The notes under the pieces are model-generated. The model saw only the letters and a list, made by a program, of their open reading frames with translations. It made no database searches and was not told the origin of the DNA. The position numbers and the translations under genes are program-made. From the NCBI GenBank assembly GCA_016271365.2, contig CM028131.1, forward strand, positions 173,852,501-173,916,500: 64,000 nt of DNA, in the 5' to 3' direction. This stretch comes from Neoceratodus forsteri (Eukaryota; Chordata; Ceratodontiformes; Ceratodontidae). Positions 34,370 to 46,438 of this stretch are shown in pieces (within the stretch, counting starts at the first letter, position 1; every line of letters starts with the position of its first letter).

Positions 34370-34920
34370 GTCTCCCAGCTTGGCTACTGTCTGGTGCTGC
34401 CCTGTGTGCATTGTGTGTTTCAGTGGGCGGTGCATGGGTGGGTACCCGGCCCCTGCATGCAGACACACAGTCCACCTGCACACCCTCCCGCGCTGTCCAC
34501 AGTTGCGTGTGCATGATGATACCTGCATTGTGCTGTACACCTATGTGCAATGGTGCTCAGCATCTGACACACGCACATGGACAGGCAGTGGCGTGGTGGC
34601 CTGTGGACATGTGTTGCTAGGGTGTACATTCTGGGTCGGTGTGCCTTCTGCCCTCTATGCATGTTTGTTGCATTGTGTGTGAGCTGTGTGTGTCCTTCGG
34701 TGTGGCATGTTAATCCTCACCCATCCCTGGTTGTGTGTGTGCCTCTGTGCCCTGCCACTTCCCTTGATGACATGCACCCCTGGTGTGTGTCCATGCGTGT
34801 TTGTGGGTTGTGCCTTGGCCACTGGTGGTTGCGCATGGCCCCATGACTTACCTGGGTTGGCTGAAGTGCTCCTCCGTGGTGGTGTCCCAGTGCAGCTGTG
34901 CCAGCCGGATCAGTCGGGGG
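34370..34920. other. Convergent 3' UTR region of gene B and transposase
   Basis: TG-rich sequence between the ends of two converging genes. Open frames here are short and look like composition artefacts. Confidence 0.5.
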
Positions 34921-34925
34921 TCCCA

Positions 34926-36030
34926 TCATCCAAGGGAGGGTTGCCCATCACCATCATCACCGGCGTCCCCATCGTCCCCATTGTCCCCATTGCTGTCCCC
35001 CTCTTCGACCTGTATGGCTATCCCACATTCGCTGGCCATGTTGTGCAGGATGCAACAGGCCAGGAATATCCCGCAGGCCTTTGAGGGGCTGTACTGTAGG
35101 GCACCGCCAGAGGTGTCTAGGCAACAGAAACATGCCTTCAGCATCCTGAACACCCGCTCGATGACATTACATGTGGTGGCATGTGCTTCATTGTAGCATT
35201 GCTGCGATGGGGTCGTGGGCCACTGGTAGGGTGTGAGCAGTCAGGGACGGAGTGGGTATCCACTGTCACCTGTGTGTAGAGGGTGGAGGTTAGTTTGTGA
35301 TCAGCATCGCCTCTGCCCCAGGCCATGTAGGCTACTAACCATGCCACCCCAGGCCCTATGATTGTCCATGTGGTTTGCATACTCTCCCAGTAGGTGTCCA
35401 GTGGGGATGTCCCCACTCTCGAATCTGTGGCACGGTGCCGACTGGTGCCAGATGAAAGAATCATGTGCTTCCCCAGGGTGCGTGGCACAGACATTGATGA
35501 TGCGCCCCCTGGCATCGCACGCCACCTGGCAGTTGATGCTGGCATAACCCTTGCAATTTATGTATGCAGCCCCCTCGGGGCAAGGTGGTGTGTGGATGGC
35601 CACATGGGTGTAGTCTATTGCCCCTAGCATGCCAAGCATACATGCTACCCTGTGGAACTCCTGTATGTTTGCTGTGCATTCCACCGCTGTGCTGGGGAAA
35701 TGGATGTACTCCTCAGCATGTGGCAGCAGTGCGCTGAGGAATTGGGTGAGGTGGCGTGACATGGCCGACTGGGTTATGCCTGTGGTGTCCCCAATTGGTC
35801 TCTGGAAGGTACCTGTGGTGAGCAAGCACATGCAGGCTGTTACCTTGGTCTCCACTGACAGGGCATGGCTCCGTCGTGTGGGTGCCTGCATCACATCACT
35901 GCACAGCTCACAGAGCTGCCTTAGAATTGCCCTGTTCAGGCAGTACCAGCCCACAATCTCAGTATCAGTGTACAGCTCAAAGTTGGTGCGGGCTCAGTAC
36001 TGCTTGTTGGGGGCATACCACCGACAGGCC
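34926..36030 (-). pseudogene. PIF/Harbinger DDE transposase
   Basis: This encodes the nuclease-like transposase (HARBI1 family, DDE superfamily 4). On the minus strand ELYTDTEIVGWYCLNRAIL is followed by a helix-turn-helix-like TGITQSAMSRHLTQFL. The first catalytic Asp is in GAIDYTHVAI (~35,614), the second in a GDSGYP block (~35,260), and the Glu in NVIERVF, running into RMLKACFCCLDTSGGALQYS. The C-terminus is ACCILHNMASE plus a Gly/Asp-rich tail ending at 34,926. An intron-like gap (35,339 GTTAGT to 35,270 CACACAG) separates the first two blocks, but the frame also changes across it. An in-frame TGA at 35,995-35,997 lies where Arg (CGA) is expected, a typical CpG decay. The exact start is not determined. 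Confidence 0.85.
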
Positions 36031-36629
36031 CTTCCATGGACACGTCCCCCTGCCGCCCGCCGTCCTCACCCCCTCATTACGGCCTCCATTGTAGAAGGTG
36101 GCACTGGCCATGTCCCTGGCTTGTGTTCACCCCCCCTGGCAGCTGTTGCTGTATTCCCCCCGCTGTCCTGGCTGCTACCTCCCCTGCACCGGGTACACCT
36201 ACCTGTGCTGGCCTCTGTGCTGTGTGGCTCCCCACACCTTCCCTGTGCCTGGCTCTTCAGAGTGACCTTTCTCTGGCCTGCCCTGTTTGTGCCTTCTGCC
36301 CTGTCTGTCTGCCTCTGACACATGTGGCTTCTCTGTAGCGTTCTTGCACCTCTCCCTTGCTCCTTTTTATTTTGGCTTATTTCCGCTATGGCACAACTTC
36401 TGCTTGCTCCACTATTGCGCATGGTGTAAGTCTTTGAATATCACACTGCACCATTTATGCATGGTTCCTCCCCCTTCGGTTGTGCATGCCTTCATTATCA
36501 TTGCATTGTTGCTCAGCATGATTTCGGGGGTGCAACTGCCTCCTGCTGAATATCGTAGAATGGCGCACTTCGGACTTGCACAGGTGCAACCCTATTGCGC
36601 ATGGCTCAACTCTTTGAATATCTGGGCCA

Positions 36630-36725
36630 TGGTGTAACACTCCCATTTCACTTCCTCGGCACTTGGAAATTTTCTGGACACAAGACAGTTGCATTTTGTG
36701 TTCTGTGATTGTGTGCACATAATGT
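36630..36725. repeat. ~147-bp tandem array, right part
   Basis: GGTGTAACACTCCCATTTCACTTCC-type sequence resumes directly after the right Harbinger end, continuing the unit broken at 28,998. Confidence 0.85.
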
Positions 36726-37990
36726 GATTCTTAAATGATAAATTAAAGCACCAGTGCAACAATGTGGTGAAAATTTTGACCTACTTTTTTATGCTATTTT
36801 GCACTGCCAGCCACTAGTTACCTCTTGAGTCTGACTTGCATGATTCCCTTCTTTTCACAATTTGTGTCTGCTTTACTACTTTTATCATGTCCAAAAAAAA
36901 AGGAGCACACCTTTTAATATGACTCTGACTGGGTTTTCATCACTATTTGCAGCTGTTTTTGAATAAATATTGTTCTGTGAGGTCATAAAACACTGCCTGC
37001 TGCATAACTGATAATTTTACAACAGAAGTAATAAATAACAACTGATGGAAAAACTAGCGGAAAATACTGACGAAGACCTGGTCCACACCGTAGTAAAAGG
37101 AGTGCCCCTTTATTATTTCAGACATGAAAAAGCGACTAAAGCAGACTCAAATACTGGAAAAATTGTATCATACAAGTCAGGAGGTAAGTAAAGTGGCAAT
37201 GTAAAATAGCATAAAAAAGTATAGGTAAAAATGTTCACCAGATTGTTGCTCTGCTGCTTTAATGTCTATTTCAAAAAAGAAATATTTCTGGAACTTCAGT
37301 AATGTTTACTTTGTGTCGTGACTCATGATTTGAAGTGTTTTGCAAAAAGCATGACAAAGCAGTGCGAGTATGTTGTGTTAAACTGAATGTGTGCCATCAG
37401 TGTTCTTTCCTGTGTGTGCAGACATTGTCCAGCTTCGTGCAAACATATATATGGTGTGACTTGTTGCAGTATGTCAAGAATAAAGAGAAGAAAGAATATA
37501 AGACGTATATTTTATTTGTACCATCAGCACCAGTGGAGTAAGTGATATGATTTTTTTTCAGAGGTATCAGGTCATTGTGCACCTTAGCCACTCACAGTGT
37601 ACACACGACTTTGCAGAGATCATAGCACATAAAACACATGCTTTCCTAAAAGTCATGTGTGCAGTATTGACTAAGGTGCACTCTGGCCAGACATCTCTGA
37701 AAAATATTGTATCACTTAGTCCGCTGATGATGATGGTGACAATAAAATATACGTTATTCTAATCAATATTCTTTATACCATAAACACTGCAACAAGTCAG
37801 CAATATATGTTTGCAAGAAGCTGTACACTGTCTGATGTCACACACACACACATAGGAAACAACACTGACTGCACACATGCAATTTACACATCATACTTAC
37901 ACTGCTCACACCAGCTTTTCCACAACCGCTCCACAACAGAAAGTAAACATCACTGAGGCACTGGATTATAATAACAGGGCAATAAGGAGT
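36726..37990. other. No recognised gene
   Basis: AT-rich sequence with short open frames (such as 37,335-37,541) that match no family I recognise. Confidence 0.5.
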
Positions 37991-37999
37991 ATGTATGTC

Positions 38000-38104
38000 T
38001 GTACACTGCACCATCCAAGTTGCTTTCCTCTGCACCATCTCCTTCCTGTCAATGTCCTTACAAAGGTGTGGCCTCCAGAACTGCATGCAGTACTCCAGGT
38101 GAAG
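38000..38104 (-). mobile_element. Older CR1 fragment, 3' portion
   Basis: The minus strand encodes LHLEYCMQFWRPHLCKDIDR followed by VQRKATWMVQ, from the CR1 pol C-terminus. It continues the protein order of the minus-strand CR1 fragment at 40,815-41,690, from which it is separated by a plus-strand CR1. Confidence 0.75.
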
Positions 38105-40803
38105 CCTACAAGAGAGACAGGGAGGGCAGAAGGGGAGGAGTAGCTCTCTATGTAAGGGAAGAGATAAAAGCAACTGAACAAAAGAGTAAACAGGGAGGAG
38201 AGGAGGCACTGTGGGTCACCTTAGAGACTGGAAATGGCACCACAATCTGCACAGGGGTTGTATACAGACCCCCATGTCAGGGGAAGGGAATAGACAAGGA
38301 TATGATAGAAGGCATACTTAGGATGGCAGAGAAAGGGGAGCTACTGTTGATGGGGACCTTAATATGCCAGATGTTAACTGGAGCACCTTTGCTGCAGCCA
38401 CATCCAAAAGCAGGGCCATTCTTGATGCCCTTCAGGTGGCAGGCCTCAGACAACTAGTTTTGGAACCTACTCGTGAGGGAGCAATCTTAGACCTCGATTC
38501 TCAAATGGGGACAGTGAGAGGATCTCAGATCTAGAAGTGGTAGCATTTGGGAACAAGTGACCACCAAACAGTGTGGTTCACAATAAACTCAGCTACAGAG
38601 TCAAGCCATACAAAAGTGAGGGTTGTGGACTTCAGGAGGGCTGACTTTGGCAAGATGGGAGAGTGTTTTAGAAAAGCACTAGCAAACAGGCTAGAAGGAG
38701 GGGTGGAGCAACAATGGGGAAATATCAAAACTGCCATCACAGAGGCAACAAGCCATTGTGTGAAGCAAATAAACAAATCAAAATGAAAGAAAAAGCCACT
38801 ATGGTTCTCAAAAGAAGTGGCAGTGAAGGTTAGGGAGAAAAAGATAGCATTTAGGAAGTAGAAGAAACACAGAAGGAGCAGGACAGAGAACTGTACCAGT
38901 TAAGGTAGAAGGAAGCAGGGAGGTAGTCAGAATAGCAAAGGCACAAACTGAGGAAAGATAGCCAACTCAGTTAAGAAGGGATAAACTTCTTTATAGGTAT
39001 GTCAGGGAGAGTAGAAAGACAAAGGGAGGGATAGTGAGGCTGAATAGAATGGATGGTGGGTGGGCAGAGAGTGACAATGAAAAAGCAGGGATACTGAATG
39101 AATACTTCTGTTCAGTATTCACAAAAGAGGAAGTGGGGGAGGTGCCTAATCCAAGTAACAGAAGCACTCTGGAGAGGGGGGTCAATCCTAGTCCTTTCAC
39201 AGAAGAAAGGGTTCTGAAAGAACTCCTAAAACTGAAGGTGGACAAAGCAATGGGGCCAGATGGAATTCACCCCAGAATTCTAAAAGAATTAAGTAGAGAA
39301 CTAGTGACACCACTGACTACCCTTTATAACAAATCATGGGAGGATGGTGTGGTACCTGAGGACTGGAAGAAGGCTGATGTGTTTCCGCTTCACAAAAGCG
39401 GGAGCAAGACAAAGGCAAGAAACTACAGACCTGTCAGTTTGACCTCTGTGGTAGGGAAAGTGATGGAATCACTTCTGAAGGAAAGAATTGTTCAGTACCT
39501 AGAGGCCAGTGGGGCACAGGACCCAAGGCAGCATGGGTTCACAGTGGGAAGGTCATGTCAGATGAATCTAATTGATTTCTTTGACTGGGTGACCAAAGTA
39601 GTAGACCAGGTAGGGGCTGTGGACATGGCCTACCTAGACTTTAGCAAGGCATTTGACACGGTCCCACACAAAGATTAGTAGGCAAATTAACTAGCCTTGG
39701 AGTGGGTCCCAGGCAGTAGCTTGGTAAAACATTGGCTGAACAACAGGACACAGAAGATAATTGTAAATGGAATCCACTCTGAAGAAAGAGGGGTTACTAG
39801 TGGGTACCACAGGGTTCAGATTGGGCCCAGTCCTTTTAATGTCTTTATAAGTGACATTGTAAAGGGACTGAAGGAAAAAGTATGCCTCTTTGCAGATGAC
39901 ACAAAGATCTGCAACAGGGATGATACACAAGGAGGCATGGAAAGGATGAGAAGGGACTTGGCAAGGTTGGAGGAATGGTCAGAAGTATGGCAGCTTGATT
40001 CAATGCAAAGAAGTGCAGTAATGCACCTGGGAAACAAAAACCCAGGGAAGATTACACAATGGGTGGGGAGGTAGTAACAACAACAAAATGGAAAGGGACC
40101 TGGGGTAATCATATCAGATGACCTTAAGGTGGGCAAGCAATGTGAGAAGGTGGTAGGAGGGCTGGGGGATACTTGGATGTATAGGGAGAGGCATCACCAG
40201 CAGAAAACAGGAAGTTGTTATCCCCCTGAACAGACAGTTGGTGAGACCCCATCTGGAGTACTGCGTCCAGTTCTGGAGACCCCATCTCCGCAAGGACGTA
40301 GACAGGATGGAGGCAGTTCAGAGAAGGGCAACTAAAATAGTGCATGGTCTGCAAGAGAAGCCATATGAGGAGAGGCTAAATATGTATACCCTTGAGGAAA
40401 GGAGGGAGAGGGGGGACATGATAGAAATGTTTAAGTACCTCAGTAGAATCAACAAAGTCCAAGAAGGTAGCATCTTTCAGAAAAAGAGATGTGCAAGAAC
40501 AAGGGGACACAATTTGAAGATAGAGGGGGGATGGCTCAGGGGCAAGGTGACGAAGTATTTTTTCACAGAGATGGTGGTGGACACATGAAACAGCTTTCCT
40601 GAGGAGGTTGTGGGGTCTAAAACTGTGGGAGAATTCAAGAATGCATGGGACAGAAATAAGACAATTCTGTGGGGGTAGGAGAAATAGGCTGTTGGTTAAA
40701 TAGGATCTGCAGCTTATCCTCTAGGTAGGGAAATGGGCAGACTAGGTGGGCCAAGTGATCCTTATCTGCCGTCAAAGTCTATGTTTCTATGTATGTTTCT
40801 ATG
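38105..40803 (+). mobile_element. CR1-type LINE, 5'-truncated, plus strand
   Basis: A non-LTR retrotransposon encoding endonuclease and reverse transcriptase. In order: endonuclease remnant RRGGVALYVREEIKATEQ (38,130) with VVYRPPCQGKGIDKDM and GTSDHQTVWFTI (38,547); RT from about 39,034 with KAMGPDGIHPRILKE, NYRPVSLTSVVGKVMES, the first catalytic Asp in AYLDFSKAFDTVPH (~39,640), and the FADD box in CLFADDTKICN (~39,890); then the C-terminal domain with LEYCVQFWRPHLRKDVDRME and KYFFTEMVVDT. The 3' UTR ends in TCTATGTTTCTATG repeats near 40,780-40,803. Frame breaks at several places, for example after 39,678, mean it is inactive, though both key RT motifs survive. It lies inside an older CR1 in the opposite direction. 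Confidence 0.92.
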
Positions 40804-40814
40804 TTTTGTATAGT

Positions 40815-41690
40815 GGAACCAGACCTTCCTCCTTTGCTTGTGATACCCCTTCCTATGCAACCCAACAGCCCACTGGCCTTCCCTCCACTTTGCTGCCACC
40901 TTGATTGCCTTCAGGTCATCTGTGATAATGACCCCTGATCTCTTTCCTCTTTGGTGACTGACAACAGTGCCATCCCATCCTGTAGCTCTCTCCCAGGTTC
41001 CTACTCCCATGTGCATGATTTTGTACTCTTTGCATTAAACCTCAGTTGCCACACCTCCAACCATCTTTCCAACCTTTCTAGGTCTTTTGTATCCTTCCCA
41101 GTCCCTCTGGAGTACCAACTTGTGGCAGATCTTGGTGTCATCTGCAGACAAGCAAGCCTTCCCCTCCAGCCCTTCTGCAATGTCGCTGATGAAGACATTG
41201 AAGAGAACTGGCCCCAGAACTGAACCCTGAGGTACCCCACTGATAACTTCGATTTATTCTAACTGGGTTCCATTTACCACTACCCTCTGCATGCTGTCCC
41301 TCAGCCAATTACTAACCCAGTTCACCACCTTGTGGCCCAACCCTAGCCTACCCAGTTTGTTGACCAGCCTTCTATGTGGAACGATATCGAAGGCTTTGCT
41401 GAAATCTAGGTAGACGACATCTACTGCTCCCCTTGGTCCACCATCTTGTCACCCAGTCAAAGAAATTAATTAGATTTGTTTCAAAGGACCTTCCTGCTGT
41501 GAATCCATGATGCCTTGGATCTTGCACTCCTATGGATTCCAGGTGTTCCAAAATCTGTTCCTTAAGGACTGTCTCCATGATCTTACCCATTACTGACATC
41601 AGACTGACTGGCCTGTAGTTCCCTGCCTCCTGTTTGCTGCCACTCTTGTAAAGGGATGGTTGTTTTCCTGTGTTCATTTTATATACCCTA
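40815..41690 (-). mobile_element. Older CR1 fragment, RT portion
   Basis: Minus-strand frames encode SLYKSGSKQEAGNYRPVSLM and GVQDPRHHGFTAGRSFETNL (41,677-41,372), then a WLEVWQLRFNAKSTKSC-type block, then GVIITDDLKAIKVAA (40,990-40,850). This is CR1 RT. It stops at 40,815, exactly where the plus-strand CR1 tail begins, and its missing C-terminus resumes at 38,104. It is 5'-truncated at about 41,690. Confidence 0.85.
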
Positions 41691-42450
41691 TAATTGCGTA
41701 TGCCATATTTTCTTTATCAGAAGATTTCTTTAAGAGATGTTTTACATCATGGTTGTACAGGTTAGGCAAATGATCCATAGACTTTGCCACTTTTAAGGGA
41801 TCAAATCAGATTAAGTTGACTGGAGAGGAGATTCGATTAACTCTTTAACTCACCATCACTGCATTTTGTTTTCCATGTAGTAAATATAAGCAAAACTAAA
41901 GGATAATTAGAACAAAGCAAGAATGGATTATTTAGCCAGATATTTAAAGAGGTAGTTTGCCTCAAAACCTGATAACAAGTCAAGTATCTATACTTGAAAA
42001 TTTATGTAGAAATGTAAAATGCATAATTATAGTAACACTGCCTTGTAAATAAAAAAACAATATGACCAGTATATGACATGCGATTAAAAAAATGTAATAG
42101 CTAACTGACTAAGTGGACCATGTTACTTATTACAACATGTCAAAGTAGTTTTAAATTATTCACAAGAAGGAGTGAAAGATGTTAAATGTAAGGGGCATTA
42201 TACATTCGCTTGAGCGATCTCAACAATCTATAGCCACATAAGTTATTTCCCTAAATATGATAGGTGTAGTATGTGTATTGATTGCACCTAAGTTTGTTAA
42301 GGCTAGGTAACTTCCCAGCATGCAATTTAAAAGGCATTCATGTAATCAGAAGACACTCTAAAAAAAATCTGTGTAGTAAACAAATATTTTTTTGGCACTG
42401 TGTCTCACTGACAGCATACCCCCAGCAGGAGGGCATGTTAAATAATAAGT
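41691..42450. other. No recognised gene
   Basis: AT-rich, unrecognised sequence. Confidence 0.5.
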
Positions 42451-42452
42451 TC

Positions 42453-42860
42453 AATGTTTGGGGAATAGCAATGGGGTATTTAGTGCTTGTGTAACTTGCA
42501 GTACTTTTTGTGGCTTTACTCTATTCCATCCTTGAGTAGTAGGTATGTAGGCAGGAATTTGTAGAGAATAGAAGGCCCATGAACAAGGGTGAGAAGATCG
42601 CTGAAGAAGGAGGAGGAGAGGATGATAGTGGACAAAAACACCTTTAAGCAAGGGAGTGTGTTAGTAGAGGGTTTAAGTAGAGGTTGGGGAGGAGTGATTC
42701 CCACATTGAACCTTTGGGATAAAGCCTCTTATTCAATGTTTGGGGAATAACAATGGGGTATTTAGTGCTTGTGTAACTGTAGTACTTTTGTGGCTTTACT
42801 CTATTCCTACCCTTGAGTAGTAGGTCTGTAGGTAGGAATTTTTAGGGAATAGAAGTCCCA
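42453..42860. repeat. Direct duplication, ~282-bp offset
   Basis: AATGTTTGGGGAATARCAAT and TGTGGCTTTACTCTATTCC occur at 42,453 onward and again at 42,735 onward, with small indels. Confidence 0.88.
42635..42735. repeat. Direct repeat bounding a 5 kb block, left
   Basis: It shares GTGTTAGTRGAGGG, TTAAGTAGAG and CATTGAAC blocks with 47,650-47,760 in the same orientation. Confidence 0.75.
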
Positions 42861-45784
42861 AAAAGATACCTCCTCCAACTCACAGAGAGTATGATTCCCT
42901 GGCACTTGGAGAGGAAAACCCCCAGCTGGAGGAAACCTGTGAGGACCCATGGCCAGTGGTCTGCCCGTCCGCTAGGCATACTAAGAGGAGAAGGACCTAG
43001 GTTCTAGTAAGCATGGCTAATTTGAGGAAGGTGAGCTTCTTGGAAAGATGATGGTCCACTTTTGATCCATGAATGATGCATATTGAATGATGATCCTGAA
43101 GCTGAAAAGTAGATCTTTTCTGAAGGAGTGATAGAACCCTAAGTGTGAAACAGATCCAGTTGAAGAAGGGCGAATGAAGTCCAGATTTCCACGGTGATGA
43201 AAGATGCGTGTTCAAAGGGATTGCATGGGCATAATGAGGAGGGAGAGCATGATTTGATCGATAAGTTACCAGACAATGAACGGTAGGAAATGCGATGATT
43301 TATGAAGTCATAGGTAAATGATACAACTTGTGTAAGGTCTGACTTTCAAGGTAAAGCCTGGAGGCAAAGAATTCAGTAGTGAGCAAGGAGTTGCTAAGTA
43401 AATATCCATGAAGTAGAACATGAGTAGAGAAGAGTCTCTGAGCACCTGATGGGAGTACTGCCATAAGTGATTAGTAGATGACTAGAGAAAGAGTTGCAGA
43501 TGCAGTCCAGATGGTAACCGCATATCTATAGAGAATGATTGGCAGTTCGGTATAGGGAATTGGATGGTTTATTTGGACATGATGTTGTAACTATACTTGT
43601 GTATGCTCTGCTGGTATGCTGGCTGAATTAAATACTGGTATTTCTGTGGCATAATTGTCCATGAGATGCACTGTGGTGGCTTATAGTTGGTTAGGTTTAC
43701 AGGTAATCCAATGCCAAAATACTTGAGAGAGCTTGGAGGTAGACATATGGAAGAGTCTGTAGGCAGGAGTGGAAGTGAGGTAGAGTAGTGTATAATGCCA
43801 GAGGAACTTAGTGCTATGTCTGATTAAGACCAATGGGGAGGCAAGACTGGGACAGGGAATTTGCATTAATGGTTGCGGATTTCCAGCTAGAAAATCAGAA
43901 GAACCTGTTCTCTGTGATAGTCTTTACCAGAGATATTAATGGAGGTAGTTGGTGAAGGATAGGCTGGAGGGTCCACTAGATTGACGGCTAACTCTGCTGA
44001 TGGTAACAGACAAAGAAATTCAGATGACTGTGTGAGGTATGGTGATGTCCAGGAGCTAGAAACAGTGGTTTGGATAGCGTGACATTAGTAAGCAGCTAGG
44101 CACTGGAGAGCCAATGATGAATGCTCTGGGAAGGCAGCTGAGAAGGTCTTAGGACAAGCAATATCTGTTGAGGAGGATGGAGTCGAGTAACATGGTCAAC
44201 AGAGTTGGTGATGGTAGGAGAAGCTGCAAAAGGTAACTGGATGATGTCTGAGGTGGCATGAGGCATCTTACGAGTCCTGGTATCCATAGCAGCAATAATG
44301 GATATTAAGTTGGAGCATAACAGAAGCATTTTAAGTTCTTTCCATTTGGAGGATAGCCTGTGAGGCATGGTAGATAAGGAAGTCCACGGTGACTGAATAG
44401 ACAAAATTCATAGGGAGTAACCAATAGAGAAAGATGGGAATCTTCCTAGTGTCCAGTTGAATGAGATTCCAGAATGATCTAGGGGATCTGATTGGGCAGT
44501 ATAGAAAACTCTATGATGATGTAAGAGTTTATGAGGTATGTTATCCAAGGGCTGTGTGCTAGAAGTAGTTTCCTCAGGTAAGATGAACAAGCGATTCATC
44601 AAGTAGTGGTTGGGTGCTGTTAGAATGGCCAGGGTAGGAGTGTGAGATGGATAACAGAAGGAGTATTTGACTAGGAAGGAATACTGGTTGGAGATAAGTT
44701 ACTAGGCCCAAAAGAGCCACAGCAAACAGTTGGAAGCCCCATGCCCACAAGGTGGAGAGGAAAGGCAGCCATCCAAATTGGAAGAAAAGTCTGGAGTGAA
44801 TCCTGATGGACTGAAGGAATGATCCGGGAAGGAATGGGCTAGGTGAAGCCGGATGACGTACTCATGCAGGAATGAACAGAACTGGGTCGGTTCTTCAGCA
44901 AACAGCAGTGGAATGCAGGAAAGCTGAAGCAAGGTACCTGAGAAGATCCACTGAAGACCCAGGAGTGAAGCAGAGCACCAAGAGCAACTGAGCTGAGATA
45001 CATGAGTCCTACATCTGACGAAGGCATTCAACAATGAGAGGGAAGGATGGCAGGAGCTGAGCTAAGAAAGATGTGGTTCCCACAACAGAAGTCTTTATTG
45101 TACTGCTTTAAAACAAACTAAGACAGCAGCTAAAGGGGACCTTCATCAAGGACATCCAGAGGCAGGTGAACTGGAGTGAGATAGAGACCGAACAGGCAGA
45201 TAAGATCCAAATCCTGAAGGAAAGGAGGCTGAAGGAGGATGTGCAGTAGATCCATGGAAGTGCAGGATGGAGACTGGTGGGAAGGAAGTATTGTAAGTCA
45301 TTGGGAGCAGAGGGTCCTGTGTCTAGAGGGAAACTGCAATCAGGTAGGAGGTAGAAATGCAGGAGGGGGAATTGTCTGGTGCAGATGCAAGCATCTAAGC
45401 GGGGGATGAGATGTGAGACAACTGGAGAGAACACTCCAGGGAAGATATGATGATGGGGGCAATCAGCAAGCTGTTCAGGTCCAGCAGGGAGCAACAAGTG
45501 TTCGTCCAGTAGAGCAGAGGCAGTAAAGCTGCCAATTGCAGAAATTAGCTTTCAGTCATAGTATTCAAGGAGAGACAGCCAGGGACCGAAACCACCAGGT
45601 GGAGGCAGGAGGCAACTGAAAGGATGAGATCTCAGTCCAGATGGGAGTGGCAATTGGGAATGAGCCACAGACGGTATGGAACTAGATGAATCATATAGTG
45701 GGTGAGTCAACCAGATAGCTGGAGTGTGAAGACCAACTTACTAAGTCTGTAGATTTTGTGGGAGGTGGAAGGCAAATGGGTTGT

Positions 45785-46140
45785 AGGCCCCGTTTCCGAA
45801 GGGAAGTGGTGACCTGCATCGGATATGGGATGCAGAAGAAGGGAATAGCTGAATCAGATGCAAGTTCCCAGTCATGAATGTCAGTGTGGTAGAACTGTGC
45901 ATGAGGCTGCAGATCAGGTAGGATGAAGAGGGCAAGTCGGCAATGTCATGTTCCTGAAAGGGAACAGCATCCGGGTAGCAGGCTGAAAATGTGGAAAGTT
46001 GAAGCAGAGGAATGGAAATTCAGGCATCCAGCAGTGATGGCTGAGGTGAGATGATCTTGAGATGAGGCAGCAAGGCATAGGTAGAATGAAGAGGGCACAT
46101 GGGGTGAAAGTTCCATTCCCGAAGGGAAGCGACAACTGGT
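45785..46140. repeat. Degenerate tandem repeat, ~163-bp period
   Basis: TTCCGAAGGGAAGTGG-like words at about 45,785, 45,945 and 46,112, each followed by similar CAGAAG/GAGGAATGG-rich sequence. Confidence 0.6.
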
Positions 46141-46409
46141 ATAAGGCAGAGAAGGCAAGGTATGATTCAGTAGATTGTAGACATAGCTCCCATCCCTGGT
46201 AGTTGGGGAAAGCTAACCTTCACTTGATGCAGTCCATGCAGAGTTAGGGATGGAGGATGTCAGGTTGGGAAGTAGTAGGAGATAGTGTATGTGATGGAAT
46301 CTCATCCCGGTTGACAGGGGAAGCCTACCTTAGCTCAACACCTCAGAAGGAGAGAGTTAGGGATGGAGTCCAGGATACTGTTGGCATGGCTGGCTAAAGA
46401 ACCAACACT

Positions 46410-46438
46410 GCTGAAGAGAGAGAGAGAGAGAGAGAGTA
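46410..46438. repeat. (GA)n microsatellite
   Basis: A short GA run. Confidence 0.9.

Larger units (their letters stand above)
28999..36629. mobile_element. PIF/Harbinger DNA transposon, 7.6 kb, three genes
   Basis: The left end starts GGCCAGATATTCAAA and the right end, on the opposite strand, starts TGGCCCAGATATTCAAA, flanked by TGG on both sides (28,996-28,998 and 36,630-36,632). A three-base duplication fits PIF/Harbinger. The element splits a tandem array whose unit resumes exactly on the right. Inside are a DDE transposase gene (minus), a Myb/SANT-like gene (plus) and a second Myb/SANT-like gene (minus). Base composition is rich in CA/TG, consistent with CpG decay of a methylated transposon. 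All three genes have frame damage. Confidence 0.85.

Noticed and set aside
35629..36318. A 229-codon plus-strand open frame opposite the transposase
   Set aside because: It overlaps the well-supported DDE transposase on the other strand and has no recognisable domain.
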